Positions 38,698-48,082 of a stretch of 64,000 bases of DNA are shown piece after piece (within the stretch, counting starts at the first letter, position 1; each line of letters begins with the position of its first letter). The stretch comes from Candidatus Stackebrandtia excrementipullorum (GTDB lineage Bacteria > Actinomycetota > Actinomycetes > Mycobacteriales > Micromonosporaceae), in NCBI GenBank assembly GCA_019113825.1, contig DXGR01000042.1:1-64000 (forward strand), given 5' to 3'. A program made the translations under genes and the position numbers. The notes below the pieces were generated by a model. The model worked only from the letters and a program-made list of their open reading frames with translations, was not told the DNA's origin and ran no database searches.

Positions 38698-40205
38698 GGT
38701 GCCTCTTCCGTGGCGGTGCTTCCCGTTGCCAGTGCCATGACCTCGGCTTCACCGGTGTCGGGGGCCAGCTCCCCGGCTCGGAGCCGGCCCCCGATCCGCC
38801 CGTCGCGCATGACGACGAGACGATCGGCCATGCCGATGACCTCGGTCAGTTCCGATGAGATCAGAAGTATCGCCATACCGGCGGCCGCCAGTTCACGCAT
38901 GAGCGTGTAGACGGCGTGTTTCGCACCGACGTCGATACCTCGGGTCGGTTCGTCCATCACCATGACACCCGGCTCGGTAACCAGCCATTTGGTGAGTACG
39001 ACCTTCTGCTGATTACCACCCGACAGGAACCGAACCTCCTGGTTGAGCCCCCGAGAGACCAGTTCCAGTGACGACAGGGTCTGGGGAATGCGCCGCGCCC
39101 GCGCCCGTGACGCGCCGGGCCGCACCGCATCCAGCGCCATACGCGCGTTCGCACCGATCGACTGGTTGAGGGCCAGCCCCTCCGTCTTGCGGTCCTCGGT
39201 CACCAGAGCCAGACCGTTGCGAACCGCCTGCCGGGGCGACCTCAGTCGCACCGGACGGCCGTCCACCTCGACCGTGCCGCGGGTGAACGGCGCAACACCG
39301 AACAGGGCGTGTGCGATCTCGGTTCTACCACTGCCCTGGAGACCGGCCAGGCCGACGATCTCACCGGCGTGAACGGTCAGGTCGATGCTGTCGAGCTGAT
39401 CGTTCCCGCCACCGTGGATTGCCAACCGCACGTCGCCGACCGTCGTGGCGGGCAACTTGTCGGGGAAAAACGAGGACATCGGTCGCCCGACCATCGACCG
39501 CACGAGTTCGTCCGGCGTGATGTCGGCCGTCGCCCCGGTCGCCGCAAGTTTCCCATCTTTAAGGACGGTCACCCGGTCACACAGGTCGAAGATCTCCTTG
39601 AGCCGGTGCGACACATACAGGACGGCGACACCGCGCTGCTTCAACCGTTCGACCAGGTCGTACAGGAGCGCGACCTCACGGCCCGCCAGCGCCGCGGTCG
39701 GCTCGTCCATGGAGATGACGCGCGCGTCGTAGGACATCGCCTTGACGATCTCGACGATCTGTTGTTGCGCGATCGACAGTGAACGTACGCGCCGCCGCGC
39801 GGACAGCCCCTCGACGCCGAGGTCCGCCAGTAGGGACTCGGTGTCAACGATCATGCGTCGCGTGTCGACCGCGCCACGGCGGCGCGGTTCACGCCCGAGG
39901 TAGACGTTTTCGGCGACGGTGCGGTCGGGCAGGAGGTTGAACTCCTGGAAGACGGTGGACACTCCGGCCTGCTGTGCCTGCAACGGGTGTGTGAACGCGA
40001 CCGGTTTCCCGTCGAGTTCGATCGTTCCCGCGTCGGCCTCGTGAACACCGGCGAGAATCTTCATCAGCGTGGACTTGCCGGCACCGTTCTCACCGACGAG
40101 TGCGTGGACCTCACCCGCCTCCACGGTCAGATCAATGCCGTCCAGCACCTGGACACCGAGAAACGACTTGTCGATGCCGGTCATGGACAGCAGCGTGGTG
40201 TTCAT
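38694..40205 (-). CDS. Sugar ABC transporter ATP-binding protein (duplicated ATPase domains)
   Basis: MNTTLLSMTGIDKSFLGVQVLDGIDLTV...GENGAGKSTLMKIL, LSIAQQQIVEIVKAM, second half FLSGGNQQKVVLTKWL, MDEPTRGIDVGAK. Confidence 0.94.
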   Translation of the reverse strand: MNTTLLSMTGIDKSFLGVQVLDGIDLTVEAGEVHALVGENGAGKSTLMKILAGVHEADAGTIELDGKPVAFTHPLQAQQAGVSTVFQEFNLLPDRTVAENVYLGREPRRRGAVDTRRMIVDTESLLADLGVEGLSARRRVRSLSIAQQQIVEIVKAMSYDARVISMDEPTAALAGREVALLYDLVERLKQRGVAVLYVSHRLKEIFDLCDRVTVLKDGKLAATGATADITPDELVRSMVGRPMSSFFPDKLPATTVGDVRLAIHGGGNDQLDSIDLTVHAGEIVGLAGLQGSGRTEIAHALFGVAPFTRGTVEVDGRPVRLRSPRQAVRNGLALVTEDRKTEGLALNQSIGANARMALDAVRPGASRARARRIPQTLSSLELVSRGLNQEVRFLSGGNQQKVVLTKWLVTEPGVMVMDEPTRGIDVGAKHAVYTLMRELAAAGMAILLISSELTEVIGMADRLVVMRDGRIGGRLRAGELAPDTGEAEVMALATGSTATEEAP

Positions 40206-41326
40206 TCGTCGACCTCCACCCAGGAGGATGTGCGCGCCGAGGTCAGGACGGCTGCGGCGATGCGCGCTGCGCGGGCGCCGTCGGCGAAGTCGGGGAGCCC
40301 GTCGGGCCTTTTGTCCACGATCGCGGCGGCGGTGTCGGCGACGAAGGCGTTGAAACAGTCCTGGTATCCCTGCGCGTGACCGGCCGGAACGCGCGACAGG
40401 CGTGCCGCCTCGGAACCCAGCACATCGGGGTCGCGCACCAACAGACTCGACCGGTCTCGCTTGCCCAACCACAGAACCTCGGGCTGTTCCTGGTCGAAGC
40501 TCACGGTGCCTTCGGTCCCCGACACCTCCAGCAGCATGCGGTTTTTGCGGCCGGCCGAGACCTGACTGATGACGGTGGTACCCACGGCGCCACCGGTGGT
40601 GGCGAACTGGAGGATCGCAATGTCCTCGGTGTCGACCTGCTCGGTCCGTACCGGGATGACCGTCGACAACTGCGCCGACACCCGCCTGATGCGGTCGCCG
40701 GTGACGAATTCCAGAAGGTCGCACCAGTGTGAACCGATGTCGCCGAACGCCCGGAGAGGTCCACCGAGTTCGGCCTTGACACGCCAGTTGTCGTCACCGG
40801 GTTGCAGCAGCCAGTCCTGCAGGTAACTGCCGTGGGCGAGTGTGACGCGTCCGAGCGTGCCGTCGGCGATGATCTGCCGCGCCTCACGCATGAGCGGGTG
40901 GAACCGGTTGACGAACGGGACGGTCGCGACCAGTCCCGCGTCCGCCGCGGCCTCGGCCATCGCGGTGGCCGAGTCGGCGTCGACCGACAGCGGTTTTTCG
41001 CAGACGACGTGTTTTCCGGCGGCGACGGCCGCCTTGGCGAGCTGTTCGTGCAGATGGTTCGGCGTGCAGATGTGGACCACGGTGACGTCGGGTGCGGCGA
41101 ACAACGCCGCTGCATCGTCGTAGGCAACGGCTTCGCCGATCTCCGCAGCGAAGGCGCGGGCCTTCTCCGGTGAGGAACCGGACACGGCCGTCACCTGTCC
41201 GCCCGCGGCGCGAATCGCGCGGGTGTGCACTCGCCCCATGAAGCCGGTACCGATGACGCCGGCCCGATAGGTCGACGCGATCGCTTCGTTTGTGGCCTGC
41301 ACGTTGCCACCGATGTCGTCTGCCAT
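40202..41326 (-). CDS. Gfo/Idh/MocA-family oxidoreductase
   Basis: YRAGVIGTGFMGRVHTRAIRAAGGQVTAVSG, HVVCEKPLSVDADSA. Confidence 0.93.
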   Translation of the reverse strand: MADDIGGNVQATNEAIASTYRAGVIGTGFMGRVHTRAIRAAGGQVTAVSGSSPEKARAFAAEIGEAVAYDDAAALFAAPDVTVVHICTPNHLHEQLAKAAVAAGKHVVCEKPLSVDADSATAMAEAAADAGLVATVPFVNRFHPLMREARQIIADGTLGRVTLAHGSYLQDWLLQPGDDNWRVKAELGGPLRAFGDIGSHWCDLLEFVTGDRIRRVSAQLSTVIPVRTEQVDTEDIAILQFATTGGAVGTTVISQVSAGRKNRMLLEVSGTEGTVSFDQEQPEVLWLGKRDRSSLLVRDPDVLGSEAARLSRVPAGHAQGYQDCFNAFVADTAAAIVDKRPDGLPDFADGARAARIAAAVLTSARTSSWVEVDE

Positions 41327-41532
41327 GTGCCGACGTTAGGCTTGACTTATGACGGTTGTCAAGCAAAAGTTGAAATAGCTCCGCGAATAGTTGCTCAACC
41401 GAGACCGTAAGATGGCTGTGGTTCACTGAGGCGGTCTCAGGCTCCGCCACCGGACCGAGACGAACCCTCAAACCACAGGCCACCCGTGGACCCACCCGGT
41501 CCGCCGACACTCGACAGACAGAGACGGGGACG

Positions 41533-42723
41533 ATGCTCGAAACCAACCCGCGAGCCGGCGGCCCCAGCCCCGGCGCCGGAACCCTCCTGCAACTCCTTCG
41601 AGACGGAGCGCCACGCACCCGTTCCGAACTGGCGGGTGTCACCGGGCTGGCCCGATCCACCGTCACGCAACGCATCGACGCGCTTCTGGCCAGCGGGCTC
41701 ATCGGCCCCGCCGGAGAAGCCGCCTCCACCGGCGGCCGACCACCCACCACGTTCGCGTTCCAACCCACGGCACGCGTCACGCTCGGCGCCGACCTCGGCG
41801 CCACCCACGGCCGGCTCGCCATCACCGACCTCGCCGGCAACGTCCTCGCCGCCACCAACGCCGACCTCGACATCGCCGCAGGCCCCAAGGCCGGACTCGA
41901 CTGGATCGTCAACGAAGGCCGCGCGCTCCTCGAACAGACCGGACGCGGTGCACAGGACCTATTGGGTGTCGGGATCGGACTGCCCGGCCCCGTCGAATAC
42001 TCCACCGGACGTGCCGTCAACCCGCCCATCATGCCCGGATGGGACGGTTTCGACGTTCCCGCCTACATCGAAGAACGCCTCGCCGGCCCGGTCCTCGTCG
42101 ACAACGACGTCAACATCATGGCGCTCGGCGAACACTTCACGCACTGGTCCAGGGCCGAACACCTCATGTTCGTCAAAGCCGCCACCGGCATCGGATGCGG
42201 CATCATCAGCGACGGCCAGGTCTACCGAGGAGCACAGGGCGCCGCCGGCGACATGGGGCATATACGGGCCACCGGTGACAACAACACACCCTGCCGCTGC
42301 GGCAACACCGGGTGCCTCGAAGCCGTCGCCAGTGGAGCGGCCATCGCCGCCGCGCTCACCGCACAGGGAACCGAGGCTCACACCGCCATGGACGTCGTCG
42401 AGCTGGCACGTGCCGGGTCCCTCGCCGCGCTGCACCTGATCAGACAGGCCGGACGCGACATCGGTGAAGTCCTCGCCGCCGCCGTCAACCTGCTCAACCC
42501 GTCCATCATTGTCATCGGCGGCTCGCTGTCGCTGGCCGGCGACCACCTGCTGGCGGGCGTCAGGGAAGTGGTGTATCAACGTTCACTGCCGCTGGCGACC
42601 CAACATCTGCGAATCGTCCAATCCCGTACCGGGGAACGCGGCGGCGCCATCGGAGCCGGGATCATGGTCGTCAACCACGCTCTCAGCCCCGAACGCGTCG
42701 ACGAATGGGTGACGGCCGGCTAA
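41533..42723 (+). CDS. ROK-family transcriptional regulator
   Basis: HTH RSELAGVTGLARSTVTQRIDALLASGLI; ROK domain LGADLGATHGRLAITDL, DNDVNIMALGEH, CRCGNTGCLEAVAS. Confidence 0.94.
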   Translation: MLETNPRAGGPSPGAGTLLQLLRDGAPRTRSELAGVTGLARSTVTQRIDALLASGLIGPAGEAASTGGRPPTTFAFQPTARVTLGADLGATHGRLAITDLAGNVLAATNADLDIAAGPKAGLDWIVNEGRALLEQTGRGAQDLLGVGIGLPGPVEYSTGRAVNPPIMPGWDGFDVPAYIEERLAGPVLVDNDVNIMALGEHFTHWSRAEHLMFVKAATGIGCGIISDGQVYRGAQGAAGDMGHIRATGDNNTPCRCGNTGCLEAVASGAAIAAALTAQGTEAHTAMDVVELARAGSLAALHLIRQAGRDIGEVLAAAVNLLNPSIIVIGGSLSLAGDHLLAGVREVVYQRSLPLATQHLRIVQSRTGERGGAIGAGIMVVNHALSPERVDEWVTAG

Positions 42724-43299
42724 CCGCACCCGCGAGGCCGTACGGCGGCTCGGACGTACTGTGACCTCCACGGTGGCCGGTTGCAGACCGGTCGTCGTGG
42801 AGAACCGTTCCACCGAACGCCGCACCCTCTCGTTCACGTCGGACAAAGCGACGCCCGGCGCCAGGTCCAACCGTACCCAGGCGTCCGGACGAGGGGGTCT
42901 ACCCGTCATCACCACGTGAGCACCCACAATCCGTTTGTCCACAAGGTCACGCTCCAGTGCGCGCACCAACGCACCCGACTTGACGTGCGTACGCCACCGC
43001 ACCTCGTCGTCGTCTCCGCGCGACAACAGATTCGCCAGACCCGGACCCGACCGCCGACGAAACTGTCGACCGAAAAGCCACAAACCCAACACCGTCACGA
43101 CGGCGCCCACCGCGACCAGCACCGCCACATTCCAGTCGTCGCCGCGGTGCCACAGATCCAAGAGGTCGTCGCTCAACAGCACCGAATCACTAGAGACACC
43201 CGGCATCCGGCCGAAGTGCATCAACCCGATCGCGATCCCCACGGCCAACAACAGCACACCGATCAACGTCCACAAAACGCGGTTAGCGGCGTCCGACAC
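42583..43299 (-). CDS. AmaP-like alkaline-shock-associated membrane protein
   Basis: Two N-terminal TM segments; VRLDLAPGVALSDVNERVRRSVERFSTTTGLQPATVEVTV; located in Asp23 cluster. Confidence 0.65.
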   Translation of the reverse strand: MSDAANRVLWTLIGVLLLAVGIAIGLMHFGRMPGVSSDSVLLSDDLLDLWHRGDDWNVAVLVAVGAVVTVLGLWLFGRQFRRRSGPGLANLLSRGDDDEVRWRTHVKSGALVRALERDLVDKRIVGAHVVMTGRPPRPDAWVRLDLAPGVALSDVNERVRRSVERFSTTTGLQPATVEVTVRPSRRTASRVRLAGRHPFVDAFGAESVVDDHDPGSDGAAAFPGTGLDDSQMLGRQRQ

Positions 43300-43309
43300 G
43301 AACCTCTCC

Positions 43310-43825
43310 TCAGGTCACTCGACGCAGCCGCGCCATTTTGACCCGGACGCGACGACCGTCCGGGACCGACATGCGGTTCAACTCCTCATCGATGGCGGCA
43401 TCCACATCGGCACGCGAATCGGCGTCCCCGGTTGCCCACACCCGGCACCGCCACCGCTTGCCCACTTTTGCTTTCGCCCCGGTCACACCCGGTACATCGT
43501 CGACCGCCCGCACCAACCCGTGTTCGGCCCCACGCCGCTGCACGTACCAGTTGTCGTCCACCGTCACCGGCACCCGCACCGGACGCCACGGACGCAGCTG
43601 AGCCACCAACAACACCAGTCCCAGCACGGCCAACACGACCGCGACCGCCAACACGACCGCGCCGTTCAACGTGACCGAGCGGAGCCAGTCATACCAACTC
43701 GACAACGGCACCAACACCGGCGGACGGTTCAACAACACCATGATCGCCTCGGCCGCCAACAGAACGCCACCGGCAACCAACAGCAGTCCGAGCACCAACG
43801 AAGCCAAGCGATTGAAGGCGCGCAA
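43310..43825 (-). CDS. DUF6286-like membrane protein of Asp23 cluster
   Basis: 171 aa; RLASLVLGLLLVAGGVLLAAEAIMVLL, WYDWLRSVTLNGAVVLAVAVVL. Confidence 0.65.
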   Translation of the reverse strand: MRAFNRLASLVLGLLLVAGGVLLAAEAIMVLLNRPPVLVPLSSWYDWLRSVTLNGAVVLAVAVVLAVLGLVLLVAQLRPWRPVRVPVTVDDNWYVQRRGAEHGLVRAVDDVPGVTGAKAKVGKRWRCRVWATGDADSRADVDAAIDEELNRMSVPDGRRVRVKMARLRRVT

Positions 43826-43828
43826 CGA

Positions 43829-44137
43829 TCACTCCAGCCGCTCGACGTCGATATCGGCGACAACGATCTGCACCGGCCGATCGTCACCGGCGGCGGTCAT
43901 CACTCCACGCGCGGCCGACAACGCCCGCGCCGCCACGGGCTCCACCGGCAGGGTCGACACCGCGATGTGTACCTGCGGTTCGTCACCGCTCACGCTCACG
44001 CCCTCCACCTTGCCGCCGGGGTACTGTGCGGCAACCTCCACAGGCCCGTCACCTACAAGCCTGCTCACACCGTCAACACGCGTTACCGCCTCACGCAGGG
44101 CATGCGCGAGACGCCCGCGGTCCATCGCCGTCGTCAC
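43829..44137 (-). CDS. Small Asp23-cluster protein
   Basis: 102 aa; GVEVAAQYPGGKVEGVSV-like region; overlaps Asp23 ORF by 4 nt. Confidence 0.6.
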   Translation of the reverse strand: MTTAMDRGRLAHALREAVTRVDGVSRLVGDGPVEVAAQYPGGKVEGVSVSGDEPQVHIAVSTLPVEPVAARALSAARGVMTAAGDDRPVQIVVADIDVERLE

Positions 44138-44631
44138 TGAACCCGCGACTCCGATTCATCGTCGTTGTCACCTTCGACGAACACGTCGTCGACGTTGATA
44201 TTGACTTCGACGACCTTCAAACCCGTCATGGTTTCGATCCGATCCATGACGTTCGAACGCACCGCCTCGGTCACCTCGACGATGCTCTGCCCGTACCAGG
44301 TGACGATGTCCAGATCCACCGCCGCCTCACGTTCACCGACCTCGACCGAGACACCTTGAGCCAGGGTCTCCGCACCGCCGGCCAGCGACCGCAACTGCCC
44401 CATGCGCCGGGCCATACCCGACCCCATCGACTGGACTCCCGGGATCTCCCGGGCCGCCAAACCCGCGATCTTCGACACGACCGTGTCGGCGATGCTGGTA
44501 CTGCCGTGTTCACTGGTCAACTTCGACCGCGACGTCGGCCCGGGGTTACGTTTCGGTGTGTTCTTCGGCTGGTTCGAAGCCGCCTTGTTGTTGGTATCGC
44601 CGTTTCCAGAATTCTCGGCCATGATCGTCAC
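44134..44631 (-). CDS. Asp23/Gls24 family envelope stress response protein
   Basis: TSIADTVVSKIAGLAAREIPGVQSMGSG...GVSVEVGEREAAVDLDIVTWYGQSIVEVTEAVRSNVMDRIETMTGLKVVEVNINVDDVF. Confidence 0.93.
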   Translation of the reverse strand: MTIMAENSGNGDTNNKAASNQPKNTPKRNPGPTSRSKLTSEHGSTSIADTVVSKIAGLAAREIPGVQSMGSGMARRMGQLRSLAGGAETLAQGVSVEVGEREAAVDLDIVTWYGQSIVEVTEAVRSNVMDRIETMTGLKVVEVNINVDDVFVEGDNDDESESRVQ

Positions 44632-44647
44632 CTTTCCTCACGTGTGG

Positions 44648-44842
44648 TCAACGAGGCTTTCCGTTGCTCGGGGTGAACCGCTCGACAATCTCGCCGACGT
44701 TGACGTCACCGTCCAGGACACGGCCGATGTAGAAGCAGATGAGCCCCACGATCAAAGCCCCCAACGCCGCCCCGACGCCCGCGAGCGACCACAGCGCGAC
44801 GAACAGAAACCCGGCGAAGAAGCCGAACTGTTGCCAGGACAT
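44648..44842 (-). CDS. DUF2273-like small membrane protein of Asp23 cluster
   Basis: MSWQQFGFFAGFLFVALWSLAGVGAALGALIVGLICFYIGRVLDGDVNVGEIVERF (64 aa). Confidence 0.75.
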   Translation of the reverse strand: MSWQQFGFFAGFLFVALWSLAGVGAALGALIVGLICFYIGRVLDGDVNVGEIVERFTPSNGKPR

Positions 44843-45173
44843 GTGTGTCTCCCCCGAAAGCCACGAATACGCGCCCATGACACCCATGGACGCTACCCAC
44901 GGTAATGGACACGGCACTTTGCGACGGGGGAATCGGCGAGCTCGTCGGGGCGGAACGCCTCGCCTCGTAAGAGATGGGCACAGCGGTGGCAAAGAGACCG
45001 CAGGGCGCGCAGCCCCTCTTCATATCGGCCGCGTCGTTCGCGCCCGGCGCGACAATTCGGGTAAGCCGTTCCCGCTTGGAAGTCGGCGACGTGGGCAGAT
45101 TCGTGATTCGGGCCCGAACGGGAATGACGAGCCGGGAGAAAGTCAGCCTGCGGCATCATGCCGCTCGATACAA

Positions 45174-45217
45174 AGAACGGCCCCTGCTCAACGTTTCCGC
45201 TGTTCAGGGGCCGTTCT
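45174..45217 (-). terminator. Terminator of tRNA-Tyr
   Basis: AGAACGGCCCCTG...CAGGGGCCGTTCT, 13-bp stem immediately 3' of the tRNA. Confidence 0.75.
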
Positions 45218-45222
45218 GTGGC

Positions 45223-45307
45223 TGGTGGCGCGTGTAGGATTCGAACCTACGTAGGCTAAGCCGATGGATTTACAGTCCACTCCCATTGGCCACTCGGGCA
45301 ACGCGCC
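45223..45307 (-). tRNA. tRNA-Tyr (GTA anticodon), CCA encoded
   Basis: RC: GGCGCGTTGCCCGAGTGGCCAATGGGAGTGGACTGTAAATCCATCGGCTTAGCCTACGTAGGTTCGAATCCTACACGCGCCACCA; paired acceptor stem, GTTCGAATC T-loop, long variable arm. Confidence 0.96.
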
Positions 45308-45397
45308 ATGTATACGTGCCGCGGAAAGAATAACGGGTCCCCGGGGGGCGTGTGCAACTGGGTTCCCATCAGCCGACACGCGGGGGCCGACACCGGA

Positions 45398-46429
45398 TCA
45401 CGGCAACCGGACATCCGCTACGACAACACGGTGATCGCTGCCCTCGACGTGGTGAATCGCGAAGCTCCGCACCGCGACACGGTCGTCGACCAACACCCGA
45501 TCCAACGCGACGGGCATCACCAGTCCGCTCCAGCCACCGACCGGTCGCCACGTACCGGTCAGGCCGTTACCCGTCGCATCCGCCGCGTCGACATACCCGG
45601 TGTCGATGAGATCACGCAGGATCCGGTGATCAAGTGACGCATTGAAATCGCCCGCCAGAATCCTGATCGGACCATCTCGCTCCGCCGCCGGCAACGACCT
45701 CAAATCTTCGTTCCACGCCGACATCGACGACGGCCCCAACGGTGCCATCGGATGCACGGAGGTGAACAGGACCTCGTCCTCGTCGGGCAAAGCCAACCGA
45801 ACCGTCGGCATGAAGAACAAACCCGGCACCGGGTCCCGGACCGTCATGGGTACCGCCGAAAACACTCCGGAGCCGCTGGCATCCTCGGCGGTCACATACT
45901 CCTGATGCGGCAACCGAGCCGACAACCTCTCCCGCTCCAGAGCAGCCAAGGACTCGTCGGTGAGTTCCTGAACGGCGAGAACGTCCACGTCATACCTGTC
46001 GACCAACGACACGACCCGCTCGGCGTCACCACCACCGATGCGCAGGTTCACCGTCATCACCGTCAACGCCGAACCGTCGGCCGCCGGAGACTCCACACCG
46101 ATCGCGCGCGGAACGATCACCGCCACCAACGCCATGATGCTCAACAGCGCACCGGTGAACGCTACCCCCGCTCGCAGCCACAACGCCCACAGCAGCAGGA
46201 CCACTCCGGCGAACATCATGAAGGGCGCGAAAGCCATCGCCACGACCACGAACCAGTTGGCTTCGGCACCGAACAACCGCCACCCGGCGAAAACGAGCCA
46301 GAGCACCACCGACAACCACAAAAGACACTTGGAGACACGTCGCGCCGCTCCCGTCCGCCGCCGTATGGGGTCACCGGCCGGGTCGTGTTCTTCAACGAGT
46401 GCATCGGTCGACATGGTCCGAGTATCCAC
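45398..46429 (-). CDS. Endonuclease/exonuclease/phosphatase-family membrane protein
   Basis: Three N-terminal TM segments; [52 protein letters not shown]. Confidence 0.88.
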   Translation of the reverse strand: MDTRTMSTDALVEEHDPAGDPIRRRTGAARRVSKCLLWLSVVLWLVFAGWRLFGAEANWFVVVAMAFAPFMMFAGVVLLLWALWLRAGVAFTGALLSIMALVAVIVPRAIGVESPAADGSALTVMTVNLRIGGGDAERVVSLVDRYDVDVLAVQELTDESLAALERERLSARLPHQEYVTAEDASGSGVFSAVPMTVRDPVPGLFFMPTVRLALPDEDEVLFTSVHPMAPLGPSSMSAWNEDLRSLPAAERDGPIRILAGDFNASLDHRILRDLIDTGYVDAADATGNGLTGTWRPVGGWSGLVMPVALDRVLVDDRVAVRSFAIHHVEGSDHRVVVADVRLP

Positions 46430-46504
46430 GCTCCCGCCAACTGGACGTTTACCTCAGGCCGTAGGCTCGACGGTCGATACACCAGGACAACAGGGAGGCA
46501 CACC

Positions 46505-46996
46505 GTGGCGAATCCGTCATTCGACATCGTCAGCGAAGTGGATGTCGCGGAGTTGGACAACGCGATCAATCAAGCGTCTAAAGAACTGTCCACCCGCTTC
46601 GACTTCCGTGGCACCGGCGCGAAAGTGGAACGTGCAGGCGATGAGGCGGTGACGTTGACCGCCGAAACCGAGGACCGGGTCAAGGCGGCACTCGAAGTCT
46701 TCAAGGACAAACTGGTCAAACGCGGTATCTCGTTGAAATCCCTCGACGCCGGCGAGCCGCGCCCGTCGGGCAAGACCCACAAGGTCGACTGCACCCTCAA
46801 GCAGGGCATCGCTCAGGACCAGGCCAAGAAGATCACCAAGATGATCAGGGACGAAGGCCCCAAGGGAGTTCAGGCTCAAATCCAGGGCGAGCAGATCCGC
46901 GTCTCCGGCAAGAAACGGGACGATCTTCAGGCGGTCATCGCCATGCTCAAGAAAGCCGACCTGGAAGTCGCGGTGCAGTTTACGAATTACCGGTAG
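46505..46996 (+). CDS. yajQ: YajQ-family nucleotide-binding protein
   Basis: [43 protein letters not shown]...[36 protein letters not shown] start 46505. Confidence 0.96.
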   Translation: MANPSFDIVSEVDVAELDNAINQASKELSTRFDFRGTGAKVERAGDEAVTLTAETEDRVKAALEVFKDKLVKRGISLKSLDAGEPRPSGKTHKVDCTLKQGIAQDQAKKITKMIRDEGPKGVQAQIQGEQIRVSGKKRDDLQAVIAMLKKADLEVAVQFTNYR

Positions 46997-47005
46997 GGAG
47001 GGACG

Positions 47006-47171
47006 ACCGGACGGTAATTCGTAAACCAAAAACACAGCACGAATCACCCGCGGCGACAGAGGAGCCGCCAACAGGCGACCCCCAAAGCCACCGGCAGAGA
47101 AGAAACAACCGGACGGTAATTCGCAAACCAAAAACACAGCACGAATTACCCGCGGCGACAAAGGAGCCGCC
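47006..47171. repeat. Two imperfect 64-nt direct repeats (102-nt period)
   Basis: ACCGGACGGTAATTCGYAAACCAAAAACACAGCACGAATYACCCGCGGCGACARAGGAGCCGCC at 47006-47069 and 47108-47171. Confidence 0.9.
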
Positions 47172-47196
47172 GGTAGCACGGACTACCGGCGGCTCC
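47163..47196. terminator. Strong hairpin after the repeats
   Basis: GGAGCCGCCGGTAG-CACGGA-CTACCGGCGGCTCC, 14-bp perfect stem. Confidence 0.7.
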
Positions 47197-47368
47197 GCTA
47201 ACACCGACTTGTGTTGCACCGTCGACCGACGCACCACCGTCCGTACTTTGTGGATGCCTTTGCGTAGGTCGACGATGGGTGCCCTAAGGGCACGACCTTC
47301 GGCTCACGGTTCATGCGACGGACTCGGGTCTCGGTGCGGGCTTTATGCCGTGGTGGACGACGGTCCGA

Positions 47369-47836
47369 TCACAGCGGCCCCAGGACGGTACGAGGGTCGG
47401 TGTCGAGTTCCAGCGTTTCGAGCACCGTCAACAGTTTCCGTTCCTCGTAGGCGAAGTGGCTTTCCATGATCGCCGCTATGCCGTCGAGGTGTTGAGCCAC
47501 TTCAGATGGTGACGCCGTGGCGATGACCGTCTCCAACCGGTTGACCAGGTGCGCAATCATCGCGTGATCTCGTTCCAGGTATTCCAAGGTCTCTCGCAAC
47601 TGTGGGTACGCGGCGGCTATCGCGGGAAACAGTTCACGGTCTTCGCCTTCGTGATGTCGAGTCAGAGCGGTGCAGAATCCGCGACAATACAGCAGAAGGT
47701 CACGGGTTGCGGTGTCGTTCGATTCGCCCGACTCCAGCGCCTCTTGTGCGATGTTCAGGGCTTCACGCAGACGTTGGTGTACATTGCGTAGTTCGCTGCT
47801 CCAGGCGATCAGCCTGGTCTCTTCGCCCTCAGCCAT
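47369..47836 (-). CDS. Hemerythrin domain protein
   Basis: 155 aa; LTRHHEGEDRELFPAIAAAYPQL, ERDHAMIAHLVNRLE, MESHFAYEERKLL. Confidence 0.92.
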   Translation of the reverse strand: MAEGEETRLIAWSSELRNVHQRLREALNIAQEALESGESNDTATRDLLLYCRGFCTALTRHHEGEDRELFPAIAAAYPQLRETLEYLERDHAMIAHLVNRLETVIATASPSEVAQHLDGIAAIMESHFAYEERKLLTVLETLELDTDPRTVLGPL

Positions 47837-48082
47837 GTGAGGACGAAGAAGTCGACGTGTTCATCGTCGTTCTCCTTCGGGTTCCACGCCTCCATGCCTG
47901 GCACGATCTGCCACCGACACGCGACGCTGCCGCCAATCTAGTACAGCGTCGGGTCCCGGAATCCGGAGGTCATTCGCGGGGCCGGTGACCGGCCCGCACG
48001 GGCGCTCATCCGTGCGGCGCCCAGGAAGGAAAGCCGGGCCTGTACTCACGGACCGGCTGCAAGATGGTCCAGAGGGGACGGG

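Noticed and set aside
46517-47179. 220-aa minus-strand ORF antisense to yajQ
   Set aside because: Low-complexity mirror of the well-supported yajQ gene and the downstream repeats; high-GC antisense ORF.
47900-48070. GC-rich hairpins that might be a structured RNA/riboswitch
   Set aside because: Stems GGCCGGTGACCGGCC and CGCACGGGCGCTCATCCGTGCG exist, but I could not match a known RNA family; probably terminators between convergent or adjacent units.
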